Origin: Burkholderiales bacterium
GTDB lineage: Bacteria; Pseudomonadota; Gammaproteobacteria; Burkholderiales; SG8-39
NCBI GenBank assembly: GCA_017880745.1
Contig: JADGRR010000079.1
Span: 1-9,443 of the forward strand
Reading direction: 5' to 3'
Length of the DNA stretch: 9,443 bases
In this document: one piece after another, positions 5,647-9,443 of the stretch
Layout of the letters: each line of letters begins with the position of its first letter
How positions within the stretch are numbered: the first letter of the stretch is position 1
Position numbers and translations under genes: made by a program
Notes under the pieces: generated by a model
Databases searched by the model: none
Told to the model about the DNA's origin: nothing
Seen by the model: the letters and a program-made list of their open reading frames with translations, nothing else

Positions 5647-6751
5647 GCGTGTCGGCGCTGCCTCGACCTGCCTCGCCCGGCCGCGGCGCGAGCAGCATCA
5701 GATAAAACAGCGCGACGAACGGCCACGCGAGCGAGACGAGGTGTGTCACCCCGTTGAAATTGAGAAAGTATCCCTGCGGCCATTGCTGCAGGGCGTTGGC
5801 GAAATAAGGGTTCTCCGGCGCGAGGTTGACCAGCACGGTTGCGGCCATCAGCATCAAGCCTGCGAGCGCCAGGCGCGCGGCGCGCGGCAGCGCCACCGCC
5901 AGCATCACAATTAGCGCGCCGCCGGCGAGGCCGAGTAGCGCGCCCGGCGTGAGCCAGGCAAACACGTTCTGTGCCTTCAGCAACACGCCCACCGCGACCG
6001 TCTTCAGCGCCAGCGCCCACGCGAGCAGCGCCAGCAACAGGCCCCGCAGCGGCCGGTTGTCTTGCGTCAGGCAGGACAGGAACAGGCCGATCGCGATCAG
6101 GTTGCAGGCGGCGACGGCCGCTTCCATCTGGATGAACACTTCGGCCGGATGCAGGGCCGCCGGCGGAGGCTCGAGCAGCCCGCGCAGGTCGCCGTTGCCG
6201 AACAGCAAGGTCTCCGGATTGAGCTGTGTGAACAGCCACAGCGCAAGCAACACCAGGCCGAGGTCGTGCTGGTGGCCTGCGAAAAACCACCGATGCCGCA
6301 GCGCGTGAATCCTGCCGCTGTCGAGCAGGCCGACGCCGAAACGCAGCGCCAGGCCGGCGCCGGCGAAGGCGCCCAGGCCATTGGTCGCGAGATCGAGATT
6401 GGACGGAATACGGCTGGGCAGGTAGGTTTGCAGTGCCTCCAGCACGAGGCTCAGGAAGCAGCCGGCCAGTCCGGCCGCGGCGAACGCGCGCGCGCCGCGC
6501 AGGAGCGGGTGCAGCGCCAGCAGCACGAAAAACCCCAGGGGCATATAGGCGGCGAAATTGGTTACCAGATCGAAGGCGGTGATGTAGCGCGGCAAGGCGC
6601 CGCGGAGATAGGCGAAGGCGCCCACGCCCTGATCGCGCCAGCCGGAGAACGGGTGCAGGCTGGCGTAAATGACCAGCAGCACATAGGCGAGCAGCAGATA
6701 GCGCGCCAGCGGCGAGGGTCTGGGATCGACGGCGGTCACGGTGACCGCCAT
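5642..6751 (-). CDS. VanZ-family integral membrane protein with a long C-terminal membrane extension
   Basis: The 369-residue product has the VanZ core in its first 140 residues. FDLVTNFAAYMPLGFFVLL (60-78) and EALQTYLPSRIPSNLDLATN (105-124) carry the conserved D-N-Y-PLG and E-Q-P-R-D-N signature. VanZ itself (161 residues) gives low-level teicoplanin resistance in enterococci by an unsettled mechanism; Gram-negative homologues have no established role, so a resistance function should not be assumed. Beyond the core, about 230 residues add several more membrane segments (about 162-178, 210-228, 236-256, 265-287, 292-310, 338-355). A soluble-looking insert at 179-208 contains EPPPAALHP. The start is ATG 6751, 1 base after the macro-gene stop. 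The same frame stays open back to 7474, but that upstream part lies over the macro gene and is Arg/Ser/Pro-rich, unlike a membrane protein. Confidence 0.85.
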   Translation of the reverse strand: MAVTVTAVDPRPSPLARYLLLAYVLLVIYASLHPFSGWRDQGVGAFAYLRGALPRYITAFDLVTNFAAYMPLGFFVLLALHPLLRGARAFAAAGLAGCFLSLVLEALQTYLPSRIPSNLDLATNGLGAFAGAGLALRFGVGLLDSGRIHALRHRWFFAGHQHDLGLVLLALWLFTQLNPETLLFGNGDLRGLLEPPPAALHPAEVFIQMEAAVAACNLIAIGLFLSCLTQDNRPLRGLLLALLAWALALKTVAVGVLLKAQNVFAWLTPGALLGLAGGALIVMLAVALPRAARLALAGLMLMAATVLVNLAPENPYFANALQQWPQGYFLNFNGVTHLVSLAWPFVALFYLMLLAPRPGEAGRGSADTL

Positions 6752-6752
6752 G

Positions 6753-7265
6753 TTACAGGCTTGCGAGCTCCGCCCGATACAGCGACAGCATCTCGGCGCC
6801 GAAGCAGGCGAACACGATTTGCGCGACTTGAGGCGCGTTCGCGGCGAACTGCGCGCACTCGCGCACCGCAATGCGCGCCGCCTGCTGCGGCGGATAGCCG
6901 TAGACGCCGCAGCTGATCGCAGGGAAGGCGATGCGGCCCGCGCCGTGCGCGCGCGCCAGTGCCAGGCTCTCGCGGTAGCAGGAGGCGAGCAGTTCGGGTT
7001 CGCCCTGCGCGCCGCCCTGCCATATCGGCCCGACGGTGTGAATGACGTACTTGGCCGGGAGGCGGTAGCCGCGCGTGATCTTGGCGCGCCCGGTGGCGCA
7101 GCCTTGAAGCGTGCGGCACTCGGCGAGCAACTCGGGTCCCGCCGCGCGGTGGATCGCGCCGTCAACGCCGCCGCCGCCCAGAAGCGAGTTGTTGGCGGCG
7201 TTGACGATGGCATCCACCTCCAACGTTGTGATATCGGCTTCGACCGCGATGAGCTTGTCCTGCAT
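6753..7265 (-). CDS. Macro-domain protein, probable O-acetyl-ADP-ribose deacetylase
   Basis: The 170-residue protein is a single MacroD/YmdB-type domain. Members bind ADP-ribose and remove acetyl from O-acetyl-ADP-ribose or mono-ADP-ribose from proteins and nucleic acids. Signatures in order: EADITTLEVDAIVNAANNSL (9-28), GGGGVDGAIHRAAG (30-43; Asn25 and Asp35 are the catalytic pair in this class), GRAKITRGYRLPAKYVIHTV (59-78), and the ribose/phosphate loop FPAISCGVYGYP (114-125). The length equals a stand-alone enzyme. It is the first gene of the minus-strand run and is followed at 1 base by VanZ, implying co-translation. No ADP-ribosyltransferase or toxin gene is adjacent, so a toxin-antitoxin (DarTG-like) role is not supported here. 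The ATG at 7265 gives a canonical N-terminus; the Shine-Dalgarno is weak. Confidence 0.92.
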   Translation of the reverse strand: MQDKLIAVEADITTLEVDAIVNAANNSLLGGGGVDGAIHRAAGPELLAECRTLQGCATGRAKITRGYRLPAKYVIHTVGPIWQGGAQGEPELLASCYRESLALARAHGAGRIAFPAISCGVYGYPPQQAARIAVRECAQFAANAPQVAQIVFACFGAEMLSLYRAELASL

Positions 7266-7322
7266 CCCTGGATTCTACCGTGCCCGGGGAAGGCTGGCCG
7301 GGTTCCGACTCCCGCGGGCGCC

Positions 7323-7340
7323 GGAGCGCAATCCCGCTCC
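7323..7340. repeat. Short hairpin in the macro/DUF3943 divergent region
   Basis: GGAGCG (7323-7328) and CGCTCC (7335-7340) pair around a 6-base loop. It would fall in the leader of the macro gene if transcription starts further upstream. It is small and could be chance in GC-rich DNA. Confidence 0.2.
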
Positions 7341-7411
7341 AAATTAGCCGGGCGGTTCGGAGCGGCGGGTTGTCGATCTTTCCGTCTGGAGTCGAAACTG
7401 GCCGCACCAAT

Positions 7412-7425
7412 GTGCGCTAGCGCAC
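7412..7425. promoter_or_regulatory. Perfect 14-bp palindrome, possible operator
   Basis: GTGCGCTAGCGCAC is an exact palindrome, flanked by an outer CACC (7405-7408) and GGTG (7426-7429). It lies 34 bases before the ATG of the DUF3943 gene and about 150 bases from the divergent macro gene. The symmetry and position fit a dimeric regulator site near a promoter; no regulator gene is in the window. The nearby TAGAAT (7448-7453) resembles a -10 box but sits too close to the ATG and has no -35 partner. Confidence 0.35.
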
Positions 7426-7459
7426 GGTGTATCTTTCCAGCTTGGGATAGAATTATGCG

Positions 7460-8983
7460 ATGCGACTTCCTCATTCGATTCCAGCAGCTGGAGCGAGCGC
7501 TTTTCAGTTCGACTCGGTGTGCCGGACTGCGCTCTTCGGCGCTGCCTTCACGCTGGGCTTGACTGCAGCGTGTGCTGCGTTCGCCGCAGAGCCAGCGTTC
7601 ACCGGCACACCGAAGTCTTGGGCAACGTTCGCAAACGAAGGAACGGCAGGCGAACCTGACAAACCGAAGCTCGATTTTTCGGCGGACCCGGCGGCGCGCA
7701 AGAGCTACTCCATTCCGGCATACGAAATCCTCGGCTTCGAGGCGCTGCTGAATCTGGCCAACCGCCGCGACCCCAGCGGCGACTACAAAAGCAACTTATC
7801 GACGATCAGCCGCAACTTGCGCAGCAGCTGGGTCGTCGATGACGATCCATTTCGCACCAATCAGTTGGGGCATCCGTATGCGGGATCGGTGTACCACGGG
7901 TTCGCACGGTCTGCGGGACTCAACTACTGGGAGGGGCTCGCGTACACCTTTGCGGGCAGCGCATTGTGGGAGGTCGCCGGGGAACGCGTGCCGCCCTCCA
8001 GAAACGATCAGATCAATACCGGCATAGGCGGGAGCTTCCTGGGTGAGGCGCTGTTCCGCTTGTCCAGCCTGATGATCGAGCACGGAGGGGACGTGCCCCC
8101 CCTGTGGCGCGAGCTCGGCGCGGCGGTGATTTCTCCGGCGACGGGCTTCAATCGCCTTGTCTATCGCGACCGATTGGACGCGATTTTCGCGAGCCGCGAT
8201 CCGGCCTATTACAGCCGCCTGCAACTCGGTTTCAGCGGCACCGCGAAGAACGCCCAGGGCACCTCAACGACACAGCTCAGGCGCAACGAGGCGCTCGCGG
8301 ATTTCTCCGTGGATTACGGGCTGCCGGGAAAGCCGGGCTATTCGTATACGCGTCCGTTCGATTACTTCAACCTGCAGGCTACCGTCTCGAGCGCCAACGG
8401 TTTCGAGAGCCTCATGACTCGCGGACTGCTGGTTGGAAGGGACTACGAGCAAGGCGCGAATTACCGCGGAATCTGGGGCCTGTACGGCAGCTACGACTAC
8501 ATGGCGCCGCAAATCTTCCGCGTATCGAGCACGGCGCTGTCGCTCGGCACCACCGCTGAAAGACGGCTGTCCAATTCGATCGCGCTTCAGAGCACTGCCC
8601 TCCTCGGCGTCGGCTACGCCGCGGTCGGCACCACGCGCCCGAACGCCTCCGAGATCGAATACCACTATGGCCTGGCGCCGCAAGCCCTGTTCGCGTTGCG
8701 CATGATATTCGGGGACAGGGCCTCGCTCGATCTGACCGCGCGCGAATACTTCGTGAGCAACGTCGCCGCCGCCGCCCGCGGGGGCCGTGACAATATCGTC
8801 CGCCTGGACGCGTCCTATACGGTGCGCATCAAGCGCCGGCATGCACTCACGATCAAGTACCTGGGAAATCGCCGCGACGCGTTCTTTCCCGACCTGGGGA
8901 CCAGGACGCAGGCCAGGGGAACGATCGGCGTTTTCTACACCTGGCTCGGCCAGGACGGGTTCGGCAACGTCAATTGGCGCTGA
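7460..8983 (+). CDS. DUF3943-type secreted protein with a probable outer-membrane beta-barrel part
   Basis: The 507-residue protein starts with a Sec signal peptide: hydrophobic core about 24-40, probable cleavage after AFAA (40-43). Residues about 130-240 carry a conserved block that I assign to DUF3943: LGHPYAGSVYHGFARSAG (136-153), FAGSALWEVAGE (164-175), NDQINTGIGGSFLGE (182-196) and AAVISPATGFNR (221-232). The C-terminal half has alternating polar and aromatic residues with Gly/Tyr-rich turns and ends in FYTWLGQDGFGNVNWR, which looks like antiparallel barrel strands. The function is unknown. The ATG at 7460 leaves an unusually long, weakly charged n-region; a GTG at 7517 would give a more ordinary signal peptide (CRTALFGAAFTLGL onward) but lacks a Shine-Dalgarno at normal distance, so the start is uncertain. 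The gene is divergent from the macro gene and convergent with the acyl-CoA dehydrogenase. Confidence 0.75.
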   Translation: MRLPHSIPAAGASAFQFDSVCRTALFGAAFTLGLTAACAAFAAEPAFTGTPKSWATFANEGTAGEPDKPKLDFSADPAARKSYSIPAYEILGFEALLNLANRRDPSGDYKSNLSTISRNLRSSWVVDDDPFRTNQLGHPYAGSVYHGFARSAGLNYWEGLAYTFAGSALWEVAGERVPPSRNDQINTGIGGSFLGEALFRLSSLMIEHGGDVPPLWRELGAAVISPATGFNRLVYRDRLDAIFASRDPAYYSRLQLGFSGTAKNAQGTSTTQLRRNEALADFSVDYGLPGKPGYSYTRPFDYFNLQATVSSANGFESLMTRGLLVGRDYEQGANYRGIWGLYGSYDYMAPQIFRVSSTALSLGTTAERRLSNSIALQSTALLGVGYAAVGTTRPNASEIEYHYGLAPQALFALRMIFGDRASLDLTAREYFVSNVAAAARGGRDNIVRLDASYTVRIKRRHALTIKYLGNRRDAFFPDLGTRTQARGTIGVFYTWLGQDGFGNVNWR

Positions 8984-9036
8984 CGGCGCCGTGATCGCAA
9001 CTGCAGCACCCCGGTCGGATGGATTGCGCGCCACGC

Positions 9037-9443
9037 TCAATACGAGCGCGGCATGCCGAGCACGTGCTCGCCGATGTAGGCAAGGATGAGGTTGGTGGAC
9101 ACCGGCGCGATTTGCTGGATGCGCGCCTCGCGCCACCTGCGCTCGACGTCGTATTCGCGCGCATAGCCGAATCCGCCGTGGGTCTGCATGCACGCCTCGG
9201 CCGCATGCCACGCGGCATCCGCGCTTAGGAGCTTGGCGAGGTTCGCATCCTCGCCGCAGGGGAGCCCCGCCTGGTACAGTGCCGCCGCCTTGCGCAGCAT
9301 CATGTCGGCGGCCTGCATTTCCGCATAGGCGCGCGCGATCGGAAACTGGATGCCCTGGTTCTTGCCTATCGGGCGGTCGAACACGATGCGTTCGCTCGCG
9401 TATTTCGACGCCGTCCGGGTGAACCAGCGCGCATCCCCGATCG
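9037..9443 (-). CDS. Acyl-CoA dehydrogenase, C-terminal part (5' end outside the window)
   Basis: The 134 visible residues begin IGDARWFTRTASKYASERIV and match the C-terminal helical domain of FAD-dependent acyl-CoA dehydrogenases, which introduce an alpha-beta double bond into acyl-CoA and pass electrons to ETF. Landmarks are FDRPIGKNQGIQFPIARAYA (residues 21-40), the FAD-contact motif QTHGGFGYAREYDVER, and REARIQQIAPVSTNLI near the end. At the place where medium-chain enzymes carry the catalytic Glu (in the EGT motif) this protein has APVST. The base must therefore lie elsewhere, as in isovaleryl-type enzymes where it is in an earlier helix not covered here, or be absent. The frame runs off the window at 9443. 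It is convergent with the DUF3943 gene across 53 bases without a clear terminator; a 10-bp palindrome ACGGCGCCGT (8983-8992) covers the end of the DUF3943 stop. Confidence 0.88.
   Translation of the reverse strand, partial: IGDARWFTRTASKYASERIVFDRPIGKNQGIQFPIARAYAEMQAADMMLRKAAALYQAGLPCGEDANLAKLLSADAAWHAAEACMQTHGGFGYAREYDVERRWREARIQQIAPVSTNLILAYIGEHVLGMPRSY

Noticed and set aside
5642..6751. Glycopeptide resistance gene cluster suggested by VanZ
   Set aside because: None of the other van genes is present, and VanZ-family proteins are common in Gram-negative chromosomes without a resistance role.
6753..7265. Macro domain as the antitoxin of a DarTG-like ADP-ribosylation toxin system
   Set aside because: No ADP-ribosyltransferase gene is adjacent. 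The domain is of the stand-alone MacroD/YmdB type and is followed by VanZ.
6752..7474. N-terminal extension of the VanZ frame up to 7474
   Set aside because: It lies in another frame over the macro gene, is Arg/Ser/Pro-rich without membrane character, and a proper ATG at 6751 starts the VanZ core.
8264..9211. 315-residue - strand frame opposite the DUF3943 gene and into the acyl-CoA dehydrogenase
   Set aside because: It spans two real genes in the wrong frames and has shadow-type composition.

Overview
This GC-rich window reads as chromosomal DNA of a proteobacterium, most likely a betaproteobacterium. The protein set points that way: a split RlmL-type methyltransferase, a single-ACT threonine ammonia-lyase, HemJ, a VanZ/ferredoxin/hydrolase cluster and an isovaleryl-type acyl-CoA dehydrogenase. 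The assignment rests on protein character and base composition, not on a marker gene. I see no rRNA, tRNA, CRISPR array, transposase, phage gene or defence system.

Layout from left to right. The Lys/Ala/Thr-rich tail of a gene entering from the left (+) ends at 119 and meets a 400-residue THUMP/SAM RNA methyltransferase (-, 161-1363) across a GC-rich inverted repeat. A divergent intergenic region (1364-1640) carries two hairpin-forming palindromes and weak promoter candidates. It leads to a small membrane protein of unknown function (+, 1641-2213) built from two copies of an FDGF/VFGD repeat. That gene runs tail to tail, with a 4-base overlap, into the last gene of a minus-strand group: hemJ (4465-4052), ilvA (4049-2841, 2-base gap) and an isochorismatase-like cysteine hydrolase (2764-2210). 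A good sigma70-type promoter candidate lies upstream of hemJ.

Upstream of that group, also on the minus strand, is a second run: a macro-domain hydrolase (7265-6753), a VanZ-family membrane protein (6751-5642, 1-base gap), a thioredoxin-like [2Fe-2S] ferredoxin (5566-5258) and an alpha/beta hydrolase (5261-4629) joined to the ferredoxin by an ATGA overlap. From 7460 to 8983 (+) runs a secreted or outer-membrane DUF3943 protein, divergent from the macro gene. The 5'-truncated end of an acyl-CoA dehydrogenase (-, 9443-9037) closes the window.

Most of the content is metabolic or housekeeping: heme synthesis, isoleucine synthesis or threonine catabolism, rRNA modification and acyl-CoA oxidation. 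The least understood parts are the internally duplicated membrane protein, the macro-VanZ-ferredoxin-hydrolase run, the DUF3943 protein and the structured intergenic DNA at 1488-1579. I do not see strong evidence for a complete novel system; these are the best leads.
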